DNA from: Ecdyonurus torrentis
Taxonomy: Eukaryota > Arthropoda > Insecta > Ephemeroptera > Heptageniidae
Assembly: GCA_949318235.1 (NCBI GenBank)
Contig: OX439129.1
Coordinates: 32,452,254-32,516,253 of the forward strand
DNA: 64,000 bases
Direction: 5' to 3'
The position numbers were made by a program, and so were the translations under genes. Shown here in pieces: positions 24,122-41,976 of the stretch (the first letter of the stretch is position 1; each line of letters opens with the position of its first letter). The notes under the pieces are model-generated. The model searched no databases and was not told where the DNA came from. It saw only the letters and a list, made by a program, of their open reading frames with translations.

Positions 24122-25741
24122 TTTTTTTTACTTCTTCCTAAATTCTGGGGAGCACCTGAAACCATCTCGCGGAGCACCGGTTGAGAAACCCTGATATATG
24201 TATTATTAACACTTTTGTAAGACGCTAAGCTATAAATCAAACTTTATAATTCTACTATCAAGTTATTTATTTTTAATGCACAATAAGACAATAACATAGT
24301 TTTAAAAAGTTTTCTGAAAAATTTGAGTACAGTATTTTAATGTAGGCCTATACACTAAATATAATTTTGATCTCATTTCCCAACAATATACAAATTAAAG
24401 ACTCTTTGCATTTAATGAATTTTAATTTTAATGTGCTCTAATCAATCAACGTACTATTTTCTTTTAGAGTTAAATATTTTTTACAAGTCAAATATTGCAA
24501 AGTAAAATTTTCCCCAAAAATATAGTAGGCCTAATAATAAATTTAACACTGCCCATGATTAAATATTATCACAAATACTTACATTGTACCCAGGTGGAGG
24601 GGGTGGATACCCAGGTTGTCCATACCCAGGTTGACCATATCCAGGTTGTCCATACGCTGGTTGTCCATATCCAGGCTGACCGTAGCCTGCTGGTTGACCA
24701 TATCCAGGTTGTCCATAAGGCTGTTGCCCATAAGGTTGTTGGCCATGTGGTGGTGGTTGTCCATAACCAGGCTGACCATAGGGAGCAGCATTATAGCCTG
24801 GCTGAGGTGCACCATATGGCACAGAGCCTGGTGGTGGAGGTGGTACATAGCCACCCTGAGCGGCTGCAGGTGGAGGAGGCACATAACCACCTCCTGAGTA
24901 AGGAGGTACACCACCAGGGTTAGCAGGGTAAGGAGCTCCTCCAACTGGTCCTCCTAAGCTGGGATACATTCCTCCTGTTGAAGCAACTGGCACAAAGCCA
25001 ACAGTAGGACCAGAACTTCCTCCCTCCCAAGCAATATTAGATACAATGATGTCACCTTCTATCACCAAATGAGTTGCTGTTTGAAAAGGTGCTCGATGAA
25101 CAAATTCTGTAAAATGTTGTCCATTGATTGCAATCTGCAACAAAAATTATTTGCTCATTTATTATATGTATTATCAAATATGACACGTACTTTTGACACT
25201 TAAAATTTTAAAATTAAAACCTTGAAGCATGCAGGGTCACAGAGGATGAGAAGTTCAAATGATTGATCTCGTCCAAATGGTAAAACGCCTGATCTTTCTT
25301 CTGGTCCCCAGTTTCCAGCTTGATAAGATGCACGAGATAGCACACTCTCAGCAAAGATGGCACTTATATGAAGGATAATGTCATCTCTTATTGGATGAAG
25401 ATTTGGTCCTGTTTGAATATTGATGGCAAACCTGTAAAATAAATAAATACATCAGGTTTAGTAAAAACAAAGGAGAATGCATCATTTTCTCTCTATGTAA
25501 CTGCTATGTAATATATGCTGGTGCAATATATGACACCCCAACAAATTTAGAACACAGACCTGTTTGCTGACGAAGGAGTTGATCCATGAATCCGCACTAT
25601 CTTCCCTGGAGACAGTCCACCGCCGTCTACGGCACCAACATAAGGAATGCTCTAGAAATGAATATAATGACAACAAGTTATGAAATTTTCAACAATAGCT
25701 GATAATATGAAAGCACTTTGTGTAAAACTTACCACTCCCAT
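21013..25741 (-). CDS. Galectin-domain protein with Pro/Gly/Tyr-rich and glycine-zipper-like C-terminal regions
   Basis: Exons on the minus strand: 25741-25733 (only M-G-V), 25651-25560, 25431-25221, 25134-24583, 22968-22867, 22631-22536, 21434-21291, 21174-21013. All are GT-AG and phase consistent, giving 455 aa. Residues about 1-150 form one galectin carbohydrate-recognition domain ([10 protein letters not shown], then [14 protein letters not shown] and THLVIEGDI). Residues about 150-288 are a low-complexity [12 protein letters not shown] region. Residues 289-402 are three Gly/Ala segments, each on its own phase-0 exon ([17 protein letters not shown] type). The end is a Lys-rich GxxxG segment and a Ser/Glu tail. 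No signal peptide is visible, typical of galectins, which leave the cell unconventionally. The HxNPR and VxN sugar-contact motifs are replaced (H55-I-S-A-I, V64-L-S-R), while W75 and E79-R80 remain, so galactoside binding is doubtful. Single-CRD galectins with such tails resemble galectin-3 in reverse order. Confidence 0.88.
21671..21689. repeat. G19 homopolymer
   Basis: An uninterrupted run of 19 G on the + strand lies in a galectin intron. It reads as C on the transcribed-sense strand. It is capable of G-quadruplex formation on the + strand. Confidence 0.9.
23297..24193. mobile_element. Non-autonomous hAT-type element with perfect 8-bp target duplication
   Basis: The termini CAGGGTTTCTCAACC and GGTTGAGAAACCCTG are 15-bp perfect inverted repeats, followed inward by GGAGCAC-containing sub-terminal pairs. 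ATATATGT is duplicated exactly outside both ends (23289-23296 and 24194-24201). CAGGGTTTCTCAACC ends and an 8-bp duplication are typical of hAT (Charlie-like) transposons. The 897-bp interior is AT-rich, carries a G tract near 23370 and a CT microsatellite near 24087, and shows no transposase frame. It sits in the galectin intron between the Pro/Gly/Tyr exon and the first Gly/Ala exon. Confidence 0.93.
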
Positions 25742-26452
25742 TATCAAAAATTATAGATAAGCTTTTGTCGAAAACGAAACAAATACCACTTATATCCTGA
25801 TAAATATCAACGCAACACAAAAAATTATAACTCTAGGTAAACATGTTAGTACTGTCACAACAATAGTTCCACAAGTAATCGCTTAAACAGTCGGTTATTA
25901 ACAGTACTGTTAATCGAGTTTTATACCTCTGCAGCTTCTTTTGCAATGCGTGCGAGCAAAGGGGGCGTGTGAGTCATATGCAACAATTTACGTCACAATT
26001 ACTCGTGACGTCATTGAATTCTTGTATTTTCTAATAAATTGCAATATTTCAAAAAAAAAATATATATATATAATATATATAGTACCAAAGTGTTATTAAC
26101 TGATGAGTCAAAAACGATTTAGTCCGCCGATGTATATTCTTGTAAAAAAAAATTGTCTACATAAAATAATTTACACTTCAGTGTGTTGATTTAAATTTTA
26201 CCGCGTTAATTTCAAGTATTTTTCTTTTTTAATTTAAACAGCTGTTCACTTTTTTCTGACACATCACAGTCATCACACAGATCACAGAAAACCTAAGTGA
26301 AATGTAGGTTATTTTATTAAATTGGTACTGAAATTTGAGAGAATGGGACATTACAATTTTTAATTTCATTTTTACGTCTATATCATCTATCTCTTGTTTT
26401 CAAATTTCAATGAAACACAGCGTGAACTCTACATGTTGACGGGTTCATTGTA
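25742..26452. promoter_or_regulatory. Divergent promoter region between galectin (-) and TXNDC11 (+)
   Basis: About 710 bp separate the two start codons, so both genes are presumably transcribed from within this interval. It holds an AT tract (26060-26082), a CAGCTGTTCA motif at 26239-26248 that also occurs upstream of the TFPT homologue, and GACGTCA-like sites near 25993 and 26008. Transcription start sites cannot be placed from sequence alone. Confidence 0.5.
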
Positions 26453-33286
<6,834 letters not shown>

Positions 33287-34658
33287 AAACTACCATGAAA
33301 ATATGTGCTAGTTTACTGTTTTTGTGTTATCACATAGATATAGTTCTCCTGGACAATTTTTAGTGTAAATATTCTCTACCTCCTAACACCCCATGCTTAC
33401 TGCTTGGTAAAAATATGCTAAGTGGTTTGTAGGCTCTTCCACTCCCTCTGTTCTGTTCCTAGGCTCTTTCTCCTATTCATCGTACTCCATTGAAGTGTGA
33501 TTTAATTAATAATATGGAAAAGTGTATTTTTATGTGTATAACTCAACTAAGATTGAAACTGATCATAGAAATAAGACTTTGTGATTGATTATGAAAGAAA
33601 AAAAAAAGAAGCAAATAATAATGAAATCAATAAAAAAATTGCTGCTTATATTTTGCAGCGTGTAAAAAAAAAAGTATGACGGATAACAAAACCCACTTCC
33701 TTCCCTCCTTACAATTAATGGAAACGTTGTACTCTAGTCAGTAATTTCAAGATCTTATTGAACAACAGACATTGATATTGTAAAAATAAATCCATTTGTG
33801 ATATAGAGAATGAAAGTATTCTACTAATATTGTATTAACATTCTCTTCCATCCCGTGCTTGAGATTTTTAAATTGTAACAGCCCTTCCCGATTATGTGTT
33901 GCCTTGTAATCATGTTGTTTGGCTTCCTCTACAATGAATAATAAATTACTATAGATTGCTCATATAGACTTGTTGCCTATAACATAATATGGTGTATTAT
34001 TAAATTTGACCGCAGTCTTTGTTTAATATGTTTGATTTATTGTTTCTAGTATATGTGTGCTACATAAAAGAGAAATACTTTATATGCATTTTTTTCTTCT
34101 TCAATATTGACGTTTAGTATTGGCTTCATTATAAACTTAACTGGGGAAAAATTCATTATCAAAAATTCATGTTTTCCTTAATTGCATGCTTTTTATGTTT
34201 TTTATGTTGTTTTTTTTTGTTTTTTTATATGTTTTTGTTATTTTTGTTATTTTTTTTTTCTTCTTCTTCTTCTTCTTTTAAATATGTATCAAATGTTGCA
34301 TAAAATTCATTTCATTTTAAATTGGGGCCAAAACTTAATATCTGATACAATTAAACTCTATAAATACATTCCTCAGATATCCAAATTAATCTTTACTGTG
34401 GTATGTTTATGAAAACTTGAGAGAATAATGTTTAGGTATTGATGTGATATCTATTCATAAAAGTTTATGAGCATAAATTACCCAAGTAGGATAAAAAAAA
34501 AATGCAAGGTTGTTCGAAATTTATTATGTTACCTTGCATAGATATGTGTATATTGTGTATAGTTGGATGTTATTGTTGAAAAATAAAAATTTCATATTAA
34601 CTGAAATGTACTTTAAAGTGACCATTATTTTCCCCTTTGTTTGCTGTGTTGAACAGTA

Positions 34659-34814
34659 GACTCTTGATTTTGCAAAGTCATTTTGTGAAAATGGCAATTT
34701 CACAAAATAACGAGCTTTAACATTGCCATGCTCTGTTAACGTCTGCTAATGACACAACTGAGCATTTCACATAATCAAGAAATTCACAGAACTGAACTTC
34801 ACAAAATCAAGAGT
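34659..34814. mobile_element. MITE with ACTCTTGATTTT ends and TA duplication, copy 1
   Basis: A 156-bp element flanked by TA has the left end GACTCTTGATTTTGCAAAGT and a right end closing CACAAAATCAAGAGT. A second member is at 38687-38811 in a TMEM104 intron. TA duplication and short ends fit a Tc1/mariner or pogo-type origin. Confidence 0.78.
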
Positions 34815-35198
34815 TATTAAGGAAAAATCGATTGTGAGATAATTGGGGAATGGGGGACAGTAATGAGCTGAATATCTTCCATTTACCAATTTTTCTCCAT
34901 CTTTGTGTTTTTCTATTAAATCTTTGTATGTGAGAAAGTAAGAATTACAAAATGAAATATGAAATTTGCTAAATAATACAGTACAAAAGACAACTTTTTC
35001 TAGTTAAAACTAATAATAAAACAATGGTTTTTATACCAATAAAAATATATTGTTATCATCCATAATATATAATTGTAAATATTCATGTTGTTCTTAAACC
35101 CTGTTTTCTGTTACTAAAATGACGATCAGCTATGGTAAATCAAATGGAATGCACATTTTTTGGTGCAAGAAAACAGGGTTTAAAAACAACACTATTAA

Positions 35199-35333
35199 AG
35201 GTGGATTCACATACTCTTGATTTTGCATAACTTTTTGCACAAACTTTGCATAACATTATTCAACAAAGAAAATATATTGTTGAATTTTGCTATGCAAAAA
35301 GTTATGCAAAATCAAGAATATGTGAATCTACCT
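35199..35333. mobile_element. MITE with AGGTGGATTCACATACTCTT termini and TAA duplication, copy 2
   Basis: A 135-bp near-perfect hairpin has TAA on both sides (35196-35198, 35334-35336). The arms include GATTTTGCATAACTTTTTGC. It is the second member of the family seen at 8450-8579. Confidence 0.85.
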
Positions 35334-35349
35334 TAACATTATTTTAATA

Positions 35350-35629
35350 AAAGAAAAGGATAGGAGAAACCAACAAGCGCCTTACCACAATGAGGTCCGC
35401 AGCTCGGTGAAAATCTTGATGGCACAGGTTACACAAATATTTACAATTTTACTAAGACGTTTCGAGGGCAACAGCGCTCTTCTTCAGTTGCTTAGAGTGT
35501 AGTCTACACTCTTGAGTAACGTCTTAGTGAAATTGTAAATATGTGTGTAACCTGTGCCATAAAGATTTTCACCGAGCTGCGGACCTCATCGTGGTAAGAC
35601 GCTTGTTGGTTTCTCCTATCCTTTTCTTT
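35350..35629. mobile_element. Long member of the GGATAGGAGAAACC family with Penelope/hammerhead-like motif
   Basis: An inverted repeat has arms AAAGAAAAGGATAGGAGAAA and TTTCTCCTATCCTTTTCTTT, followed by paired AAGCGCCTTACCACAATGAG, CAGCTCGGTGAAAATCTT and AACCTGTG blocks. Read on the minus strand, the left half contains CTGAAGAAGAGCGCTGTTGC followed by CCTCGAAACGTCTTAGT. The right half retains TAACGTCTTAGTGAAATTGT but has lost about 30 nt in the middle. Flanking sequence downstream is shared with the element at 14583-14728. Confidence 0.8.
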
Positions 35630-36522
35630 GGTTATCAATTCAAACCGAAATGGTTTTAACCTTTCCTAACTAATTACATTAACATTATTTTAAAACTTTA
35701 TAGAACTTTAAATTAGAGTATACAATTAGAATACAATTAATTAAACAAGTGATAAAACTTCTTTGATTTTTACATAATATTTAACAAAATTATTTTGATA
35801 TGAAGACAACACAATGGAAATAAAAGAGGAAACAAATATAATATTATAAAGAAACCACAAATAAATTTACAATAATATGCATACCTATGATTCTTAAGAA
35901 TCAAAATCTGCATTCTTATAAAATACCATAATATGATTTATAGAATTTCTTGATTCATGCATAAGTTCTTTACTCATTCAGTGCATTAACATTTCATTTC
36001 ATTTTTGTACTCTACCTTAAAACAAATTCAATGAATTGAGAATAAAAGTGACATTAAAATCACAGATTTATATACATAATATTACAGTTTAGCTTAATAA
36101 TTATATTATAGGCCTAATAATATTTCATATCACACGTAACTAAATTGATCCTGAAATTTGTTATTTGCTGATTAGCATTAAACATTTTTGTGCAACAGTT
36201 TGTTTAAAATACAAATTATCTCTAATTGTAATCATTATTTTAAGATATGAACACATTTAAAATCATAGGAAAATACATAAATGTATCAATATTCATTGTT
36301 CCATAAAAAAAATATTAGCAAAGACAGATAAATTTAAGGAAATTGGGATAATTGGAGAAAGAGCAAAGAAGTGACAATTAATCCCTTTATATCTATATAG
36401 TCCTCATAAATGCTTAATTTATCCGAATTTTCTATTTAAAAAAAGTCAATTATTGCAAAGTCTATTAATCTTGAATTAATTCCATTATTTACAATAATAT
36501 AATAGTTGAATTTTAATTTATC

Positions 36523-38079
36523 TCAAATTTTACCATTCAATTTTTCAATTAAATTTACAGTCACAAGTACAACGCAAGCTGTTGCCCATATTAAAATAAA
36601 AAATATCCAAAAATGTTGTCTAAAAGGTGATGCAAATTTTGATCTGCTAGAGGACATACCAATATGTGCAAAAGTTTTTTTCCTTGCTTGTGCCACCAGT
36701 AAAGCAGGAATCATATATTGTACACCTGCTCCAGCATATGTACCTGTTACCCCAACCAAAATAGAGAGATCTGTTGTAGACATTGCAACTAAAGTAGGTG
36801 GTACTATAGCAATCAAAGGAAAAGCAAGTCTACGTATTATACTAGAGCCACAAAGTGGAAACAAAGCTTCTAAATTTGATCGTAATGTCACAGCAACAAC
36901 AGGAAAGTTAGAACTCAAAGTAAAAACAGGAAATAATGCTAAAAAGTAACCAATTACTTGACCTGGTCTCCAAAATACTAAAGTATACAAGTCTTCAAGT
37001 TGAACAAATGCAAAAATCCCAGTAAAAGCTAATAGTAAATAGAAAGCAGCAACAAGAATGTAATCAGCAGCAAGAGCTGCAAATAACTGAGTCTTATTGG
37101 CTATCGGGGTGAGCAAGCCAGGCAAAGAATGATGGCACATGAAGGAATATACACAAGCACCAAATAAAGCAGGTACTCCAGCAATACAGGCAGCTGGAGG
37201 TTTCCCTTGAGCTCCATCTTTCAGTAGCATACGTACAGCAATACCAATCATAAGAGAAAATGCTGGAAAAAAAAAAAAGAATAATAAAATAAATGGAAAA
37301 GGAAAATGCTTCTGTTAATTACATTTAATTATAACCTACTATTTGCATAGTTAAAAGAGTCAATAAAAATATCATATATATTTTAATTTACAATCAGAAG
37401 AAAAAAATCAGCCTACACCAATATACTGTATTTAAAATGACAAAAGCATGATTGTTTATGGTATATATTATGAAAGGAAGAATTTATAAAATGTGCTTCT
37501 AAAGAATATAATGTGAATTATAACTTAGTAATCTCTGAACACTCACCAATCCATCTCATCACAGAGGTAAGCATCTGCAGGTATTTAGTCTTTTGTACAT
37601 TGAAGAAAGCAAATGGCCCAGCAAAGAGGATAAAACACGTCTGTTGCAAACAAAAATAATTTTAGAGTACAGTACATTATTATTATTATTATTTTCCAAG
37701 TTTGTGCATATAATGAAAAAACTTGAATTTCATGACATTATATAATTAATGATTATCTCACCAAAAATATTCTATAGATGGACATTCGTGTATAATGATG
37801 TGATTCCCAGCATGGAGCTGTGTCTGGTATACTAACATTGACAGTTCCATTAACCACAGTTAAGGTGCTGCAACATGAAAACATGTCAATCCACTGCTTA
37901 TATAGCTACACATTTTAATAAAAGAGTATGTAAATAGCTTTCTTACCAGGCAACGTCAGTTAATGATTTGGCAACAGCTGTTGCATAAATTGCAAGGTCT
38001 CCATACAGGTAAGTAACTATGCACACATAGAATAATATTTGTCCCCCTATAGAACACACAAAACTATTAGTGACTATTG

Positions 38080-38128
<49 letters not shown>

Positions 38129-39248
38129 TTTTAATTATTATTTGTAAAAGTTGAAATGCTAAAACTTGTACTTACACTTGTTAAAAAACATTCCAGCCAT
38201 TTGGCCCTAAAATATAGCAAAAAAAACTCTCATTTAGTACACATATACAAATGATAATATGCTATCTTACCAATTCTATTTTTTCTTCAATACAAAAATA
38301 ATTATTTGGCACTAAGGGACATAGTTCAGCATCACTTTCTGTAATTTATTTAACAAATCATCAGTTCTTCATGAATTATACAAAATTTTAATATATATAT
38401 ACCATGCTCAACTAGAGGGGCTGCTTCATCTTCCTCCTCATCTCTCACCTCTCTACGTCTTTCTTGTAAATTCTGAGGACAATTTTTAGAATCATATAAA
38501 GCACATAATGTATGCAACCTTCAGGTATTTTGTCTTAAAATTAAAAACTATTTTAAACTTACTTTGTTTCGAGTTTCCCATTTGTGTATAGCATTTGCTG
38601 CTGCCATACTTTCAACTACAAATGTGACAGTAACATAGCTGCAAAAAATACACAATCTTGTAAGTAATCTTGTTACTATTACTGTAAACTCTTGATTTTT
38701 GTGAAACACACCAGCCTCTAACATCAGCTTTTCAATTTTAAGCCTCTTGATTTTGGGAAATAATAATTTTCTGGTTCTGCCGTAGCCATTTTATAAAAAA
38801 ATGTAAGAGTTTATGTAATTTTAATGATGGGAGAGATTAAAATATATCACTGACTTACTCCCAGTAAACACAACTCGCGGTCCTTTAGGGACTCTCGGAG
38901 AAAACTGGTGAAAAAGTCCACGTTCTCCGAGTGTCTACCTAATATCCACCTATTTCGACCAGTTTTATTAAAAAAACATTGGACACAATTTCCAGTGCGT
39001 TTTATGCAAAAAATAAAAAAATGCATAATAATAAAAAGTGTTTAACTTTTAATCTTTTACTAGAATCAATGAAAAAAAAAATTTCGTTTTTTTTAATTTT
39101 TTGCCAAAAAGGGCCTTTTTTTCAAAAAGTTACCAACCCGTAAGAAATTTTATTGCGTTTTTGGATGTAACTCGATTTTTTTTACCCAAATAAGTTGTTC
39201 CAAATTAATGTAAAGTATATATATTAATAATAACTTATAGTTCTTTCA

Positions 39249-39284
<36 letters not shown>

Positions 39285-41976
39285 GGTGGACAACTCATCT
39301 AAGTTAGTGACATATCGTCCACTAGTTGAGGTCCACGAGTTTCCACGAGGAATTCTCGTGGTTTCCACGTGGTTGTGTTTACTGGGTGATGCTTACTTTT
39401 ACTTCTTAACTTCAAAGTAAAAAATTACTTTCAAAAAAAAAAAAAAAAAAAAAAAAAATACTTGTACTAAACTCAATAATGAAGAAAATGATTAAATTGC
39501 CAGCAAGGGCCTTGCCACATTAGAGGTTCTATGGATTGGTCGAGGTCTCGGGTGGCTCAGTATTTTGTTATAAAAATGTTCATTTCAAAACTGAGAACTT
39601 TCGTCATATATTAATGAGTATTGTAATGACTAATGACATTCAGTGATGGATTGGGACATTACAGCCCATTAATATTCCAAAAGAGACTGCCCAATGGCAT
39701 AGCTTTATACTTGCCTGCCGAAGGCACAAGGTTTCAAAAAGTGCCTGTATTTTCTTGTATTTTTAACCCTAAAATTGACATTTACTCCTAATATTTTTTG
39801 TGATTTTTAACAATAAATGTAATTTACGATATGTTTTGAGCAACATTTGCTTTTAGTTATCAGACATGGGTATAAAAAAAATTAAAATATGGAAAAATTA
39901 ATCAATTTTTAAAAGCCTACTTATATTATTTATTGAATAAAAAAAATCCCATGCGGCACATTTGCAATAAAATGTAATTTTAATTAAGTACTGTATAAAA
40001 AGTATAAGATAATTTTACGTTCTTTGAATTTATTCTTAGTTTTGCGCAGTAAGTTTCATAAGTTTTTTTTTTCTTTTTTTCCCCCTTCTTCTTCTTTTTT
40101 TAAATGCGGAAAAAAATGTCATGGTCTTATTTTTTATTATTAGCCATTATTAGCCGTATTTTTTTATTATTATTTTATTATTCTTTTTTTTTTTTTTTTC
40201 ATGAAAAACTGAAACAATTTTGAACTTTGTTGCAAGGCATTGTGGTTATTTGTGATACGAGAAATTTTGATCCAACACCACTCGTTTTTTCAGCATAAAT
40301 TTATCAAGGATAAAAAAAAAATAAAATAAAATAAAATAAAGTAAAGCATATTATGCTAATTTTTTGAATAATGATTATTTTCTAATATAATTAAAAATAG
40401 AATTTTATTTTGAACAGAACAATTCCAGTGGGGGAAAAAATAAAATAAAATACGACCTTAAACAAAGATTTTTGGCTAAAGATTTGTTATTGCATATTTT
40501 ATATTAATTATAGTTTTAATTTTTGGAGTTTTATCTCGTTCCTTTTTTCCTTTTTTTTTTATTGTTATTATTATTATTATTTGTTTTTTTTTTGCTGACA
40601 TGGCCTACAGCGGCTCATTGAGAAATCCTTGAAATCTCGGTGCCCAATCTGTCCCTGATGACATTATCAATCAAAGAAGAGATTTACTCTTGTACAAGAC
40701 AAGACACTGCTCAGTGATGTATTCAGGTAAATCTCTTCTTTGATTGATAATTTCATTAGTATATGACGAAAGCTCTCAGCTATGAAATGAACTTTTTTAT
40801 AACAAAACACTGTGCCTTGCGAGACCCTGACCTTTCCATAGAATTTCTACTGTGGTAATGGTAAGGCCCTTGCAGGTAATTCCATCCTTTTCTTTATTAT
40901 TGATCCTAACCTCAATTATTTCTTCCTAAAATTGACTTCTACTACACTTGCAGTTTGAATCTATTTCAATGTAGAAAAAAAAGCAATAAACATTCACCTC
41001 ATAAAAGCAAGGATAAGAATTACGGCTAGACCCAGAGCCCATCCTGCATGCTGGAAAACTGCTGGTAGAGTTAGGGCTCCTGTGCCCACAATTAAGTTGA
41101 ACACGTAAATGAGACCAACCTGTACAAGACAATAAAATAAGTTATTATTAGTTGACACATGACACAGATTAGAGGGTACACTGGCCCAGAAATAAGTGTT
41201 AATCTCTCCAATTGGTATTATATATGATGGGGAAACTTTAATGCAAGGCAGTAAAAATTTTTCAGGGCAAGTGCATTGTGTAGGACATGTATAACATATA
41301 ATCGGACAGTATATATCATATATGGTAGACTTATAAGATAAGTGTAATTATTTATTCATCATCATCCTCTTTGCTGTTATTTTGTTTTGTTTCCATTCCA
41401 CCCCAACAAGAACAAGTGCGCGATGCTTACGTCAAACCTCTATTTGAATGTGCATATCATTCATACGTACATAATACAATCAGTACATAGTACATACCCA
41501 TAGTTTATTATATGCTACAATGTCCCGTTCATTCAATTCTAGTTTTTTGCTAGCATAAGTATTATAATTAAAAAGCATTATACTTAATTTGCTTTCCTAT
41601 TCAACCTATACACTGTCTCAGCAAAATAATTTTATTTTCCAGGATGTGTGACATGGCATGTATGTATATATTATAAAATAAAAAAACTGGATGAAAAAAA
41701 TAAAATTCAAAATTTATCTTATGTGTAATATTTAAAAAAAAAAAAAAAAAAAAAAAGAAGAAGGGGTTATTGAAGGACATGCTATTTTGATATTATGTTA
41801 TATCGACTTCCTGTCCTGTTGCCTGTTGCATGGAAAAGTTACCTATATAGTTTGACTTGTTATCATTATACATAAAAAATGAATAGGAGAGAAAAAAAAT
41901 ATTACACTAACAAAATAAAAACTCCTATCATACTTACCGGGGTAGAGTATTTTTCATCGTGCAGTGTTATAGGCAT
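36523..41976 (-). CDS. TMEM104: TMEM104, multi-pass membrane protein of the amino-acid transporter superfamily, 10 exons
   Basis: Minus-strand exons: 41976-41938, 41119-40998, 38638-38563, 38472-38403, 38338-38271, 38206-38176, 38046-37947, 37867-37762, 37640-37547, 37262-36523. All are GT-AG and phase consistent; 481 aa (human about 496). Diagnostic stretches are VGLIYVFNLIVGTGALTLP in TM1, VTYLYGDLAIYATAVAKSL, CVYSFMCHHSLPGLLTP, LFPVFTLSSNFPVVAVTLR and GTYAGAGVQYMIPALLV. About 10-11 membrane segments are expected; an acidic loop (EEEDEAAPLVEH) lies between the first and second blocks. Two potential N-glycosylation sites (NGT and NVS) lie in the loop coded by exon 8. TMEM104 belongs to the SLC36/38-related AAAP-like fold; its substrate is not established. 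The introns between exons 2 and 3 are swollen by three DNA elements. Confidence 0.94.
38083..38126. repeat. (AT)n microsatellite in TMEM104 intron
   Basis: A 44-bp pure AT dinucleotide tract lies between exons 6 and 7. Confidence 0.9.
38687..38811. mobile_element. MITE with ACTCTTGATTTT ends, copy 2
   Basis: The ends AACTCTTGATTTTTGTGAAA and ATGTAAGAGTT are flanked by TA on both sides (38685-38686, 38812-38813). It shares its left terminus with 34659-34814; the interior has diverged. It lies in TMEM104 intron 2. Confidence 0.65.
38860..39386. mobile_element. 527-bp inverted-repeat element with CCCAGTAAACACAAC ends
   Basis: The left end CCCAGTAAACACAACTCGCG and a right end closing GTTGTGTTTACTGGG are perfect inverted repeats over 15 bp. 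The outermost bases CCCAGTAAAC equal those of the element at 5221-5371. A 37-base A tract lies inside. No target duplication could be defined. It lies in TMEM104 intron 2. Confidence 0.8.
39474..40903. mobile_element. ~1.43-kb non-coding element with long inverted ends (GCAAGGGCCTTGCCA)
   Basis: The left arm from about 39474 to 39615 (AAATTGCCAGCAAGGGCCTT..., AACTGAGAACTTTCGTCATA) pairs with the right arm from about 40760 to 40903 (TATGACGAAAGCTCTCAGCT..., AGGCCCTTGCAGGTAATTCC). A second, inner pair (AAGAAGAGATTTACTCTTGT and GTAAATCTCTTCTTTGATTG) forms another hairpin at 40670-40745. The interior is AT-rich without a transposase frame. A fragment with the same right end (GGCAAGGCCCTTGCTGG) occurs near 51500. 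It fills much of TMEM104 intron 2. Confidence 0.72.

Larger units (their letters stand above)
33287..36522. other. Convergent 3' region between TXNDC11 (+) and TMEM104 (-)
   Basis: No coding exon was seen. It contains the TXNDC11 3' UTR (AATAAA-like signals near 33937 and 34580) and three inverted-repeat elements (34659-34814, 35199-35333, 35350-35629). The remainder is plain AT-rich DNA and the TMEM104 3' UTR. Confidence 0.6.

Noticed and set aside
24495..24944. His/Val-rich and Met/Leu-rich open frames opposite to or offset from the YGQPGYGQ region
   Set aside because: Frame shadows of the repetitive Pro/Gly/Tyr galectin exon.
36506..36949. 147-aa plus-strand frame opposite the last TMEM104 exon
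   Set aside because: Antisense shadow; the minus strand carries the conserved TMEM104 sequence with matching phase.
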